64,000 bases of DNA, from the NCBI RefSeq assembly GCF_039542905.1, contig NZ_BAABIS010000001.1, positions 7,626,001-7,690,000 of the forward strand, in the 5' to 3' direction. This document shows, one piece after another, positions 22,461 to 30,292 of this stretch. The notes below the pieces were generated by a model. That model had not been told where the DNA came from. It worked only from the letters and a program-made list of their open reading frames with translations, and ran no database searches. Within the stretch, counting starts at the first letter, position 1, and every line of letters begins with the position of its first letter. This stretch comes from Kitasatospora terrestris (GTDB lineage Bacteria; Actinomycetota; Actinomycetes; Streptomycetales; Streptomycetaceae). The position numbers were made by a program, and so were the translations under genes.

Positions 22461-24131
22461 GTGGACCGCGCCGAACCGACCACCCAGGAAGTGGTCGCCC
22501 TCCTGCTGCGCCGGGCCGACCCCGCCCGACTGCGGCTGACCGTCCGCACCGGCACCGGCGACCTGCCCGAGGAACTCCACCGCGCCCTCGAACGCTGCGC
22601 CGAACGGGCCCGGGAAGCGGACGGGTCGAGCGCAGAACCGCCGGTGCGCACGGACGAGGAGCTGGCGCGCGCGTACGTCCGCGGCGACTGCGCGTCCGAC
22701 GACCCCGCCGAGCTGCGCGCCTACCGCCAGGCACCGCCCGAGCTGCGGGCCCACCTGCACGACCGGCGCGCCGAGGAGCTGGAGGCCGCCGAACTCCACC
22801 CGGGCGTGCGGGTCGGCGCGCTGACGTACCACCGCGAGCACGGCAGCGACCCCTCCGGGGCGGGCCGCACCGCGCTGCTCGCGGCCCAGCGGCACTGCGT
22901 GGAGGTCGGGTTCTCGGCGGCGGTGATCGACCTCGGCCTGCGCGGCCGCGCCGTCACCGACCCGGACGTCCACCCGCACGACTTCTGGGAGTTCACCCAC
23001 CAGGCGGCCGCGGCCTGCATCCCGCTCGGCCGCCACGAGCAGTCGATGGACCTCTACCTCGACGTCATCCAGCGGTTCACGGACCCCAAGGTCCACATGA
23101 TGACCAGCTACTCCATCGCCATGCTGCACACCCGCTTCCTGCGGCCCCGCGACCACGACCTCGCCCTGCGCTGGCAGAACAACGCCGTCGCGATCGCGAG
23201 CATCCTCCCCGACCCCGCCGACCGGCTCACCTACAGCGTCTTCCACGACAACGGCCTCGCCCTGGTCGAGATGCACCGCGGCAACCTCGGCCGGGCCCTG
23301 GAGCTGGTCGAGTCCTGCATCGCCCGGCTCGACGCGAAGCTCACCGACGCGCAGTGGCGGCTGCACCGCTCCCAACTGCTCTACAACCGGGCCCGGTTGC
23401 TCACCGCCACCGACCGGCTGGACGAGGCGTACGCCGACTACTCCACGCTGGTCGAACTCGACCCCTACTACACCGACTACCTCTCCGAGCGGGCCCGGAT
23501 CCACCGCACCCGCGGCGACTTCGACGCCGCCCTCGCCGACTACGACCGCGCGGTCGAGCTCGCGCCGCCCTTCCCCGAGCTGTACTACAACCGCGGCACC
23601 GCCCGCGTCGAGGCCGGCGACACCAAGGGTGCGCTCGCCGACTTCGGCTACGTCCTGGAGATGGAACCCGACGACCTCGACACCCGGCTCGCCCGCGCCG
23701 AACTCCTCCTTGACCTGGAGGAGTTCGAGGCCGCGGACGCCGACGTCACCGCCGGGCTGGCCCTGCGCCCGCTGGACCCCCGACTGCTCTGCATGCGCGG
23801 CACCGTCGCCCTGCAGTGCGGCGAACTCGACCGGGCCCGCGAAGCGCTCGACGCCGCCCTCGCCCTCGACCCCGACTACCCCGCCGCGCTCCTCAACCGC
23901 GCCGTCGTCCACCACGCGCAGGGCCGCCACCCGGACGCCGTCACCGACCTCACCACCCTCCTCGACCTGATCGGCGACGACCCCGACGTCCTGCTCAACC
24001 GCGGCATCGCCCACCAGGCCGACGGCCGCCCCGACCTCGCCCTCGCCGACTACCGGCGCGCCCTCGCCCTGCCCGGCGCCGACCGGGAGGAACTGGAGGC
24101 CCTCAGCGCCGAATGCGCCGCCGCCGGCTGA
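22461..24131 (+). CDS. TPR-repeat protein, C-terminal part of the interrupted gene
   Basis: 556 residues from GTG 22461, without a ribosome site; the same frame is open from 22434 and continues the previous piece. Residues 1-130 include TTQEVVALLLRRADPARLRL, the remains of an ATPase-like helical region. From about 290 to the end there are seven or more tetratricopeptide units, for example LYYNRGTARVEAGDTKGALA and AALLNRAVVHHAQGRHPDAV. TPRs here may scaffold the precursor or the modifying enzyme. If the gene is a pseudogene, this part may not be made unless a GTG restart works. Intact, the protein would have about 691 residues. Confidence 0.7.
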   Translation: MDRAEPTTQEVVALLLRRADPARLRLTVRTGTGDLPEELHRALERCAERAREADGSSAEPPVRTDEELARAYVRGDCASDDPAELRAYRQAPPELRAHLHDRRAEELEAAELHPGVRVGALTYHREHGSDPSGAGRTALLAAQRHCVEVGFSAAVIDLGLRGRAVTDPDVHPHDFWEFTHQAAAACIPLGRHEQSMDLYLDVIQRFTDPKVHMMTSYSIAMLHTRFLRPRDHDLALRWQNNAVAIASILPDPADRLTYSVFHDNGLALVEMHRGNLGRALELVESCIARLDAKLTDAQWRLHRSQLLYNRARLLTATDRLDEAYADYSTLVELDPYYTDYLSERARIHRTRGDFDAALADYDRAVELAPPFPELYYNRGTARVEAGDTKGALADFGYVLEMEPDDLDTRLARAELLLDLEEFEAADADVTAGLALRPLDPRLLCMRGTVALQCGELDRAREALDAALALDPDYPAALLNRAVVHHAQGRHPDAVTDLTTLLDLIGDDPDVLLNRGIAHQADGRPDLALADYRRALALPGADREELEALSAECAAAG

Positions 24132-24139
24132 CGGCGACC

Positions 24140-24196
24140 GCCGCGCGCCGCGTCCGGCCGCGCGCGCCGCATCCGGCCGCGCGCGCCGCATCCGAA
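24140..24196. repeat. Three 17-19-bp tandem repeats
   Basis: Units of the form CGCGCGCGCCGCATCCGGC occur at 24159-24177 and 24178-24196 (the last with an altered end) with a shorter related copy before them. They fill the spacer between the TPR gene and the flavin-reductase gene. Confidence 0.8.
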
Positions 24197-24224
24197 CCGA
24201 CCAGCAGAAAGCGGGGCAGCCGCC

Positions 24225-24704
24225 ATGACAGGCCCGGTCAGAATCGCCGCGCTGTGCGGCAGCGCGTCCACCCCCTCGTCCACCGAGCGCCTGCTGCGCC
24301 GAGCGGCGGCCCACGCCGAGGCGCTGGGCGCACGGGTGGACCTCTTCACCGGTGAACGCCTCCGCCTCCCGCTCCACGGGACCCCCGGTGCGGCATCCGA
24401 CGGCGCGGCCCTCGACCTGGTCGGGTCCGTCGCCGCCGCAGACGGCCTGCTGCTGGGATCGCCCTGCTGCCACGGATCCGTCTCCGGCCTGCTGAGGAAC
24501 GCCCTCGACCACCTGGAGGAGCTCCGCGACCGCCCCGCCCCCTACCTCGACGGCCGGGCGGTCGGCTGCCTCGTGACCGGCCAGGGCACCCAGGGCCCGG
24601 GGAACGCCCTTTGCCAGGGATCGGGGACGCGGAGCGGTACCGCGTGGCGCTCGACTCCGAGCCCGGCGGAAAAGCGGGTGCCGCGGGGCGGGGAGCTGGT
24701 CTAG
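24225..24704 (+). CDS. NADPH-dependent FMN reductase-like protein, C-terminally truncated
   Basis: Flavodoxin-fold protein. The FMN-phosphate loop AALCGSASTPSSTERLL, the strand region AAADGLLLGSPCCHGSVSGL (typical SPxYxGSxxG, here with two Cys) and RAVGCLVTGQGTQGPGN are intact to about residue 124. After that the frame runs into Gly/Ser/Arg-rich sequence without family pattern and stops at residue 159. Family members are about 175-190 residues, so the last two helices are missing. It follows the RiPP-like genes and could have been the modifying oxidoreductase. The junction near 24595 looks like a deletion. ATG at 24225, with weak AGCGGGG upstream. Confidence 0.65.
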   Translation: MTGPVRIAALCGSASTPSSTERLLRRAAAHAEALGARVDLFTGERLRLPLHGTPGAASDGAALDLVGSVAAADGLLLGSPCCHGSVSGLLRNALDHLEELRDRPAPYLDGRAVGCLVTGQGTQGPGNALCQGSGTRSGTAWRSTPSPAEKRVPRGGELV

Positions 24705-24747
24705 CGTCGTGGGCTGCCCTGCCTGCTGCTTCGTGATCGGTGTTGCC

Positions 24748-26019
24748 GTGAGACTCGCCCTGCCGTCGGTTCTGCGTGACGAGCCGTTGTTCGCCCGGTT
24801 GTTCTTCGGGCAGTCGCTGTCGGTGCTGGGTGACCGGGTGACGTTCGTGGTGCTGCCGTTCGCGGTGCTGTCGGTGGGCGGTTCGGCGGCGGACGTGGGG
24901 TGGGTGACGGCGGCGGGGCTGGTGCCGCTGCTCCTGCTGGTGCCGGTCGGCGGGGTGTGGGCGGACCGGCTGCCGAGGCACCGGGTGATGCTGGTGGCGG
25001 ACGCGGCGCGGTTCGCGGTGCAGGCGGCTGCGGCGGCGCTGTTGCTGGCGGGCCGCTGCGGGGTGGGCGAGCTGGTCGCGCTGATGGCGGTGTCGGGGGC
25101 GGCGACGGCGTTCTTCACGCCGGCGTCGAGCGGGCTGCTGCCGCTGCTGGTGCCGACGGAGCGGCTGCGTGAGGCGAACGCGCTGCGCGGGGTGGTGATG
25201 TCGGGCAGCGTGGTGGTGGGTCCGGCGGTCGCGGGAGGGCTGATCGCGGCGGTCGGTCCGGGCGGTGCGCTGGCGTTCGACGCGGTGAGTTTCGCGGTGA
25301 GCGCGGTCTTCCTGGCCCGGTTGGGGGTGGCGCGTCCGGCGGACCGTCCGGCGGAGCGGGAGCCGTTCCTGCGGGAGCTGCGCGAGGGCTGGGACGAGGT
25401 GCGCAGCCGCCCGTGGGTGTGGGCGGGCATGGCGGGGATGTCGATGTACCACGTGGTGGTGCTGCCGGCGGTGTTCGTGCTCGGTCCGGTGCTCGCGGAC
25501 CGCGAGTGGGGCGGCGCGAACAGCTGGGCGCTGGTGACGGCCGCGTTCGGGGTCGGCGCGCTGGCCGGGGACCTGTGGCTGTACCGGCTGCGCCCGGACC
25601 GTCCGATGGTGGTGGCGGCCGCGGCGCTGGCGGTGGCGTCCTGTCAGGCGGTGGTGATCGGCTGCGGCGGTCCGGTGGTGCTGATCGCGGTGCTGGAGGC
25701 GGTGACGGGTGTCGCGGTGTCGGTGTTCTTCGTGCTGTGGGAGACCGCCCTGCAGACGCACATCCCGGAGCGGTCGCTGTCGCGGGTGAGTTCCTTCGAC
25801 CACCTGCTGTCGGCGGGGCTGATGCCGCTGGGTCTCGCGCTGGCGGGCCCGTTGACGGAGGTGGTGGGCGTGCGGACGGGGTTGGTGGCGATGTCGGCGG
25901 TCGCGGTGCCGTGTGCGCTGGCGCTGCTGGGGCTGCGCTCGGTGCGGACGCTGCCGGCGGAGCCGGAGAAGCCTGCGGAGACCGAAGCGGTGGCGGAGGA
26001 GGCGGCCGCGACCGGCTGA
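24748..26019 (+). CDS. Major facilitator superfamily transporter
   Basis: Integral membrane protein of 423 residues with about 12 hydrophobic segments, matching the MFS_3/enterobactin-exporter-like group: FARLFFGQSLSVLGDRVTFV at the first helix and GGVWADRLPRHRVMLVADA (motif A loop). A putative drug or metabolite exporter in the cytoplasmic membrane. The charged C-terminal tail is Glu/Ala-rich. The GTG at 24748 fits the family start, although no ribosome site is visible; a GTG at 24733 is an alternative. Placement after the RiPP-like locus makes a role in product export conceivable but unproven. Confidence 0.88.
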   Translation: MRLALPSVLRDEPLFARLFFGQSLSVLGDRVTFVVLPFAVLSVGGSAADVGWVTAAGLVPLLLLVPVGGVWADRLPRHRVMLVADAARFAVQAAAAALLLAGRCGVGELVALMAVSGAATAFFTPASSGLLPLLVPTERLREANALRGVVMSGSVVVGPAVAGGLIAAVGPGGALAFDAVSFAVSAVFLARLGVARPADRPAEREPFLRELREGWDEVRSRPWVWAGMAGMSMYHVVVLPAVFVLGPVLADREWGGANSWALVTAAFGVGALAGDLWLYRLRPDRPMVVAAAALAVASCQAVVIGCGGPVVLIAVLEAVTGVAVSVFFVLWETALQTHIPERSLSRVSSFDHLLSAGLMPLGLALAGPLTEVVGVRTGLVAMSAVAVPCALALLGLRSVRTLPAEPEKPAETEAVAEEAAATG

Positions 26020-26026
26020 CGGCCGG

Positions 26027-26956
26027 TCATTCGCGGACGACCTCGCCGGCCGGACGGTCGTGGCGGAGTCCGAGGAAGCGCGGGGCGCGCAGCCGCCCGT
26101 CCTGCGTCCACTCGGTGAACGCGACCTGGGCGACGAGCCGGGGCTCGACCCAGTGCGGTCGGCGCACCGGCACGTCCTCGCCGAACGGGCTGTCGGCGCG
26201 GACGAGCCCGTCCAGGACGGCGCGCAGCGCGTGGAGCGTCCGGGTGTCGAAGCCGGTGCCGACCTTGCCGGCGTACCGCAGCCGTCCGCCCTCGTGGTAG
26301 CCGAGCAGCAGCGCGCCAAAGCCGGCCCGGGAGCCCGCCGGGTCGGTGAACCCGCCGATCACCAGCTCCTGCCCGGCCTCGCACTTGAGCTTCAGCCAGT
26401 CCGCCGAGCGGCGCGGCAGGTACCGGCTGTCCGCGCGTTTGGCGATCAGCCCCTCCCAGCCCGCGGCGCACGCCGCGGCGAGCGGCGCCGGCCCGGCCGG
26501 CGCCCGCCGGTGCTCGGTGTAGCGCAGCGGGCCGGCGAAGGCGATCGACTCGGCGAGCAGCGCCTTGCGGTCGGTCAGCGGCAGCGCGGTGGTGTCGTGC
26601 CCCATCAGGGAGACCACGTCGAAGAGGAAGTACGTGACGGCGACGCCGCTGGCCGCCGCGAGGACCGGGTCCTGCAGGCCCATCCGCTGCTGGAGCAGCG
26701 CGAAGCTGGTGACGTCCCCGTCGAGGGCGACGATCTCGCCGTCCACGGTGAAGCGCGGGACGGGCTGGGCGGCGAGCGCCGCGACCAGCTCCGGGTAGCC
26801 GGCCTCCAACGCCTTGCCGGTCCGGGACCACAGCCGCACCCGGTCGCCGTCCCGCTCGGCGAGGGCCCGGACGCCGTCGAGTTTCCGTTCCAGTACCCAG
26901 CGCTCGTCGAAAGCGCGGCGCGTACTCGCCGTGGCCAGCATCGGACGGATCTCCAC
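26027..26956 (-). CDS. ATP-dependent DNA ligase (LigD ligase-domain type)
   Basis: Stand-alone ATP-dependent DNA ligase of 309 residues, as used in non-homologous end joining. Adenylation lysine Lys25 is in ERKLDGVRA (motif I KxDG). FTVDGEIVAL (motif III region), WEGLIAKRADSRY (motif IV) and DWLKLKC (motif V) are all present. The C-terminal OB-fold contains KVGTGFDTRTL and RLVAQVAFTEWTQDG. No polymerase or nuclease domain is attached and no ku gene is adjacent. The GTG at 26956 is preceded by CACGAT, possibly leaderless. It is convergent with the MFS gene, separated by a short GACCGGC/GCCGGTC stem. Confidence 0.92.
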   Translation of the reverse strand: MEIRPMLATASTRRAFDERWVLERKLDGVRALAERDGDRVRLWSRTGKALEAGYPELVAALAAQPVPRFTVDGEIVALDGDVTSFALLQQRMGLQDPVLAAASGVAVTYFLFDVVSLMGHDTTALPLTDRKALLAESIAFAGPLRYTEHRRAPAGPAPLAAACAAGWEGLIAKRADSRYLPRRSADWLKLKCEAGQELVIGGFTDPAGSRAGFGALLLGYHEGGRLRYAGKVGTGFDTRTLHALRAVLDGLVRADSPFGEDVPVRRPHWVEPRLVAQVAFTEWTQDGRLRAPRFLGLRHDRPAGEVVRE

Positions 26957-27005
26957 ACCTGATCGTGTACCCGCCGCCGGACCCGGGCCGCGCCCGCCGG
27001 ACGGG

Positions 27006-27011
27006 TACGAT
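27006..27011 (+). promoter_or_regulatory. -10 hexamer TACGAT of a leaderless promoter
   Basis: TACGAT is exactly 6 bases before the GTG at 27018 that starts a 14-codon reading frame. Confidence 0.5.
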
Positions 27012-27017
27012 CGCCGG

Positions 27018-27062
27018 GTGAACAGCTACTGGCACGTCGTCCTGCCGCCGCTCGCGGGCTGA
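27018..27062 (+). CDS. Putative 14-residue leader peptide upstream of the EamA transporter
   Basis: The peptide is MNSYWHVVLPPLAG. It starts at a leaderless-type GTG and is followed at 27090-27113 by a GACGG-CCCC stem-loop and, 110 bases on, by the transporter gene. This layout (short peptide, hairpin, structural gene) is that of transcription attenuation, with Trp/His/Tyr codons close together as the possible sensor. It could also be a chance frame. Confidence 0.4.
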   Translation: MNSYWHVVLPPLAG

Positions 27063-27089
27063 CCGGGCGCGCGACGATCCGACCCGTGT

Positions 27090-27113
27090 GACGGCCCCGC
27101 GGAGGGGCCCGTC
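27090..27113 (+). terminator. Hairpin between leader peptide and transporter gene
   Basis: GACGGCCCC pairs with GGGGCCCGTC around GCGGA with one bulged C. There is no T-tract. It may act as attenuator for the downstream gene. Confidence 0.4.
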
Positions 27114-27172
27114 GCCGTGCGCCCGTTCCGGAGCAGATCCCGAACGCCCGCGACGACGGAGGAGTCACCGCC

Positions 27173-28078
27173 GTGCCGAACCGCACCTCCCCGCCCACCC
27201 CTGCCCGCGCCGACCTGCGGACCGGCCCCGCGCCGGTCCTCGGCGCCGCCGTCCTGTGGGGCACCACCGGGACCACCGCGTCCCTCGCCCCCGCCGGGGC
27301 GCCCGCCGCCGCGATCGGCTGCGCGGGCCTCGCCCTCGGCGGCGTGCTCCTCTACCTGACCTCCCTGGCCGGCCGCCCCCGCCCGACCTGGACCCGCCGC
27401 GAACGGTGGCTGCTCGCCGCCGGCGTCCCGGCGGTGGCCGGGTACCCGGTGGCGTTCTACCCGGCCGTCGCCCGCACCGGCGTCGCGGTGGCCACCGTGA
27501 TCGCCCTCGGCAGCGCCCCGGTCTTCGCCGGCCTGCTCGCCCGGGTCACCGGCCGGCACCGGCCGACCGCCCGCTGGGCCGCCGGGACGGCCGCCGCCGT
27601 GCTCGGGTGCGCGCTGCTGGTGCTGGGCGGCGCCGCGGGGCGGATCGACCTGGCGGGGGTGCTGCTCGCGGCGGCAGCCGGGCTCGCGTACGCCGGGTAC
27701 TCGCTGATCGGCGGGCGGCTGATCGGCGCCGGGCGGCCGTCGGACGCGGTGATGGGCGTGCTGTTCGGCGGCGCCGGGCTGGCCGTGCTCCCCCTGGTGC
27801 TCGCCCTCGACCCGCGCTGGCTGGCGACCGGCGCCGGGGCCGCCGTGGCCGGCTACCTCGCGCTGTTCACGGTCTTCCTCGCGTACCGCCTGTTCGGGTA
27901 CGGGCTGCGCCGCACGCCCGCCGCGACCGCCACCGCGCTGACCCTCGCCGAACCTGCGGTGGCGGCGGTGCTGGGCGTGGTGGTGCTCGGTGAGCGGCTG
28001 CCCGCCGCGTCCTGGTGCGGCCTGGCGGTGTCGGCGGCCGGCCTGGTGCTGCTCACCGCGGGCGAACGCGCCGGCTGA
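27173..28078 (+). CDS. EamA/DMT-family transporter
   Basis: Drug/metabolite transporter of 301 residues with about ten membrane segments and the two EamA repeats (GAAVLWGTTGTTASL in the first, LAYAGYSLIGGRLIGAG at the start of the second, and the closing ALTLAEPAVAAVLGVVVLGE). Such proteins export amino acids or other small metabolites. The GTG at 27173 has an ACGGAGGAG site. The upstream leader-like peptide hints at control by availability of a particular aminoacyl-tRNA. Confidence 0.92.
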   Translation: MPNRTSPPTPARADLRTGPAPVLGAAVLWGTTGTTASLAPAGAPAAAIGCAGLALGGVLLYLTSLAGRPRPTWTRRERWLLAAGVPAVAGYPVAFYPAVARTGVAVATVIALGSAPVFAGLLARVTGRHRPTARWAAGTAAAVLGCALLVLGGAAGRIDLAGVLLAAAAGLAYAGYSLIGGRLIGAGRPSDAVMGVLFGGAGLAVLPLVLALDPRWLATGAGAAVAGYLALFTVFLAYRLFGYGLRRTPAATATALTLAEPAVAAVLGVVVLGERLPAASWCGLAVSAAGLVLLTAGERAG

Positions 28079-28108
28079 TCACCCGTCGGCGGGTCGTCCG
28101 TCGGCCGG

Positions 28109-28735
28109 TCATCCGTCGGCGAGGGCGATCCGGTGGCGGACGGTCGCCGGGTCGCAGAGGTGGGCGACCAGCCAGGTGGCGACGGTGGCGCGGGTGGCGG
28201 TGCCGGCACGGGGGAGCGGACGGTCATAGGCGGTGAGGGGCTCGGGGGCGGCGGGGCCGTCCTTGAGCACCGGAACGCGCAGGACCGTCCACGGCAGGTC
28301 GGAGGCGGCCAGAACGCCCTCCATCCGCTGCAGGTCGTGGTGCACCTCGCGGTAGACGCGGTCGACCACCAGCCGGGTCACCACCCGTTGGGCGAACGGC
28401 AGGTGGTCGCTCTCCAGTCCGGCCGAGGACATCACGAGGACGTGCCGCAGCCACGGCAGGCCGGTGAGTTCGCGGGCGGCGTCGGAGAAGACGGTGGTGG
28501 CCGCGCGGCTCGCGGTGCCGAGCGTGGAGACGACGGCGTCCTGCCCGGTGAGTGCGGCGCGCAGCGCGCCGGGCTGCTGGACGTCCGCCCGGACCGCCTC
28601 GGGGGCGCCGTGGGCGAACGCGGGCAGCTTGGCGGGGTCGCGGACGACGGCGGTGACCCGGTGGCCGGCGGCGAGGGCGAGGTCGGTGACGAGCCGGCCG
28701 GTGCGGCAGGCGGCTCCCAGGACGGCGATGCGCAT
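28109..28735 (-). CDS. NAD(P)H-binding protein (atypical SDR)
   Basis: Rossmann-fold oxidoreductase-like protein of 208 residues: MRIAVLGAACRTGRLVTDLA is the nucleotide-binding GxxxxxG turn, followed by VTAVVRDPAKL and QDAVVSTLGTASRA. It lacks the YxxxK pair of classical SDRs, as NmrA/SDR_a5 proteins do. Probably a reductase or redox sensor. It is divergent from the SDR gene at 28872, with a long palindrome between them, so both are likely under the TetR regulator encoded at 29702. Confidence 0.85.
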   Translation of the reverse strand: MRIAVLGAACRTGRLVTDLALAAGHRVTAVVRDPAKLPAFAHGAPEAVRADVQQPGALRAALTGQDAVVSTLGTASRAATTVFSDAARELTGLPWLRHVLVMSSAGLESDHLPFAQRVVTRLVVDRVYREVHHDLQRMEGVLAASDLPWTVLRVPVLKDGPAAPEPLTAYDRPLPRAGTATRATVATWLVAHLCDPATVRHRIALADG

Positions 28736-28799
28736 CGGTGGTTCCTTCCGGAAGGCGGCGGGCCGACGGTGGCGGTGGCCGCGCTGTCGGCCTTGGCAA

Positions 28800-28826
28800 T
28801 TCAGTCAGACAGGCTGTATGACTGAA
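28800..28826. promoter_or_regulatory. 27-bp palindromic operator between divergent oxidoreductase genes
   Basis: TTCAGTCA and TGACTGAA are perfect arms, with inner arms ACAG and CTGT around a central G; only one base pair in the whole element fails. The site lies 46 bases before the SDR start and 65 before the opposite gene, and a TetR gene follows the SDR. This is the probable binding site of that regulator. Confidence 0.72.
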
Positions 28827-28871
28827 AACAGTGAACCACACCCACCACGCCGCACCGAAGGGTGAGGAACC

Positions 28872-29639
28872 ATGGACGACACCCGCTACCCCGACCTGGC
28901 CGGCCAGGTCGTCGTGATCACCGGCGGCAGCCGGGGCATCGGCGCCGGGACCGCCCGCGCCTTCGCCCGCCAGGGTGCCGCCGTCGCCGTGCTCGGCCGC
29001 GACACCGCAGCGCTGGACGCCGTCGCGGACCAGCTGCGCGCGGCCGGCGCGAAGGCGCTCGCCGTCACCGCCGACTGCACCGATGCCGACGCGCTCGCCC
29101 GGGCGGCCGCCGCCGTCGCCGAGCGGCTCGGACCGGTCGAGGTGCTCGCCGCCTTCGCGGGCGGCGACGGCCACCCCGTGCCGACGGTCCGGGAGAGCGA
29201 GCAGCACTGGCGCTCGGTCCTGGACGGCAACCTCACCGCCACCTTCCTCACCGTCCGCGCCTTCCTGCCCGGCCTGGTCGGACGGCGCCGCGGCTCGGTC
29301 GTCACCATGGCCTCCACAGCCGGCCGCCTGCCCGGCGGTGCGAGCGCGGCGTACGCGGCCGCCAAGGCCGGGGTGCTGATGCTCACCCGCCACCTCGCCG
29401 CCGAGGTCGCCGCGGACGGTGTGCGGGTCAACGCGATCGCCCCCGGGGCGGTGCGCACCGAGCGGACCGCCGCGCAGATGCCGCCCGAGGTGCAGCGCCA
29501 GGTGGCCGCCGCGCACCCGCTCGGCCGGCTCGGCGAACCGCGGGACATCGCCGACGCCGCGCTGTTCCTCGCCTCCGGCGCGTCCGGCTGGATCACCGGC
29601 CAGACGCTGGACGTAAGCGGCGGCCGCGTGATCCTCTGA
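28872..29639 (+). CDS. Short-chain dehydrogenase/reductase
   Basis: Classical SDR of 255 residues: cofactor loop VITGGSRGIGAGTARAF, structural NAG replaced by AAFAGGDG, catalytic Ser in VVTMASTAGR, Tyr and Lys in SAAYAAAKAGVLML, and the C-terminal GASGWITGQTLDVSGGRV. A soluble NAD(P)H-dependent oxidoreductase of the FabG-like group. The ATG is preceded by GAAGGGTGAGGAACC. It is followed by a TetR gene and shares the palindromic control region with the divergent gene at 28109-28735. Confidence 0.93.
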   Translation: MDDTRYPDLAGQVVVITGGSRGIGAGTARAFARQGAAVAVLGRDTAALDAVADQLRAAGAKALAVTADCTDADALARAAAAVAERLGPVEVLAAFAGGDGHPVPTVRESEQHWRSVLDGNLTATFLTVRAFLPGLVGRRRGSVVTMASTAGRLPGGASAAYAAAKAGVLMLTRHLAAEVAADGVRVNAIAPGAVRTERTAAQMPPEVQRQVAAAHPLGRLGEPRDIADAALFLASGASGWITGQTLDVSGGRVIL

Positions 29640-29701
29640 CCGGCCGTCCGGGGGATACTGCCAGTCTCACCAGCTCGATCAGACGCAGTGGAGGCGAGGC
29701 G

Positions 29702-30292
29702 ATGAGCCCCCGGTCGTACCGGATGGGACAGCGGCAGGCGGACGTCGAGGAGACGCGCGCCCGGATCGTCGAGGCCGCCCGCGGGCACCTCGCCGAGACC
29801 GGCGCGCTCTCGCTCGACGCGGTCGCCCGCCGGGCGGACGTCGCCCGCGCCACCGTGTACTACCAGTTCGGATCGCGCACCGGCCTGCTGGAGGCGGTCT
29901 GCGACGCGCTCGCCGCCGAGGGCGGCCTGGACCGGCTCCCCGAGGTGTTCACCACCGCCGACCCGTGGCAGGCGGTCGACGGCTTCGTCGCCGCGTTCGG
30001 CGACTTCTGGGCCGCAGACCGGCTGTGCACCCGCCGACTGCGTGCCCTCGCCGCGCTCGACGAGGAGACCGGCCGGGTCGTCGCGGAGCGCGACGCCCGC
30101 CGCCACCAGGGCGCCCGCGTCCTCACCGCGCGCCTGCCCGACGCCCCCGAGGACGCCGGCGCGCTGCTCGCCGCGCTGACAGGTTTCGAGACCTACGACG
30201 CGCTGGCCCGCGAACTCACCGGTCCCGACGGCGACCTGCGTGCCGCCGTCCCCGCGCTCACCCGCACCGTCCGGGCGGCGCTCAGCCCCTGA
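29702..30292 (+). CDS. TetR/AcrR-family transcriptional regulator
   Basis: Repressor of 196 residues. The N-terminal helix-turn-helix reads ALSLDAVARRADVARATVYY followed by QFGSRTGLLEAV, typical of TetR. The rest is an all-helical ligand domain. The ATG at 29702 has GAGGCGAGG upstream. It lies 62 bases after the SDR and is probably co-transcribed with it. The 27-bp palindrome at 28800-28826 is its likely operator. Its last codons overlap the convergent gene by 11 bases. Confidence 0.92.
   Translation: MSPRSYRMGQRQADVEETRARIVEAARGHLAETGALSLDAVARRADVARATVYYQFGSRTGLLEAVCDALAAEGGLDRLPEVFTTADPWQAVDGFVAAFGDFWAADRLCTRRLRALAALDEETGRVVAERDARRHQGARVLTARLPDAPEDAGALLAALTGFETYDALARELTGPDGDLRAAVPALTRTVRAALSP

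Noticed and set aside
20499..25430. Open frame of 1643 codons on the minus strand
   Set aside because: It is antisense to the RiPP-like genes; the composition (Gly/Arg/Val/Gln strings) is that of a shadow of high-GC codons, and no domain pattern is present.
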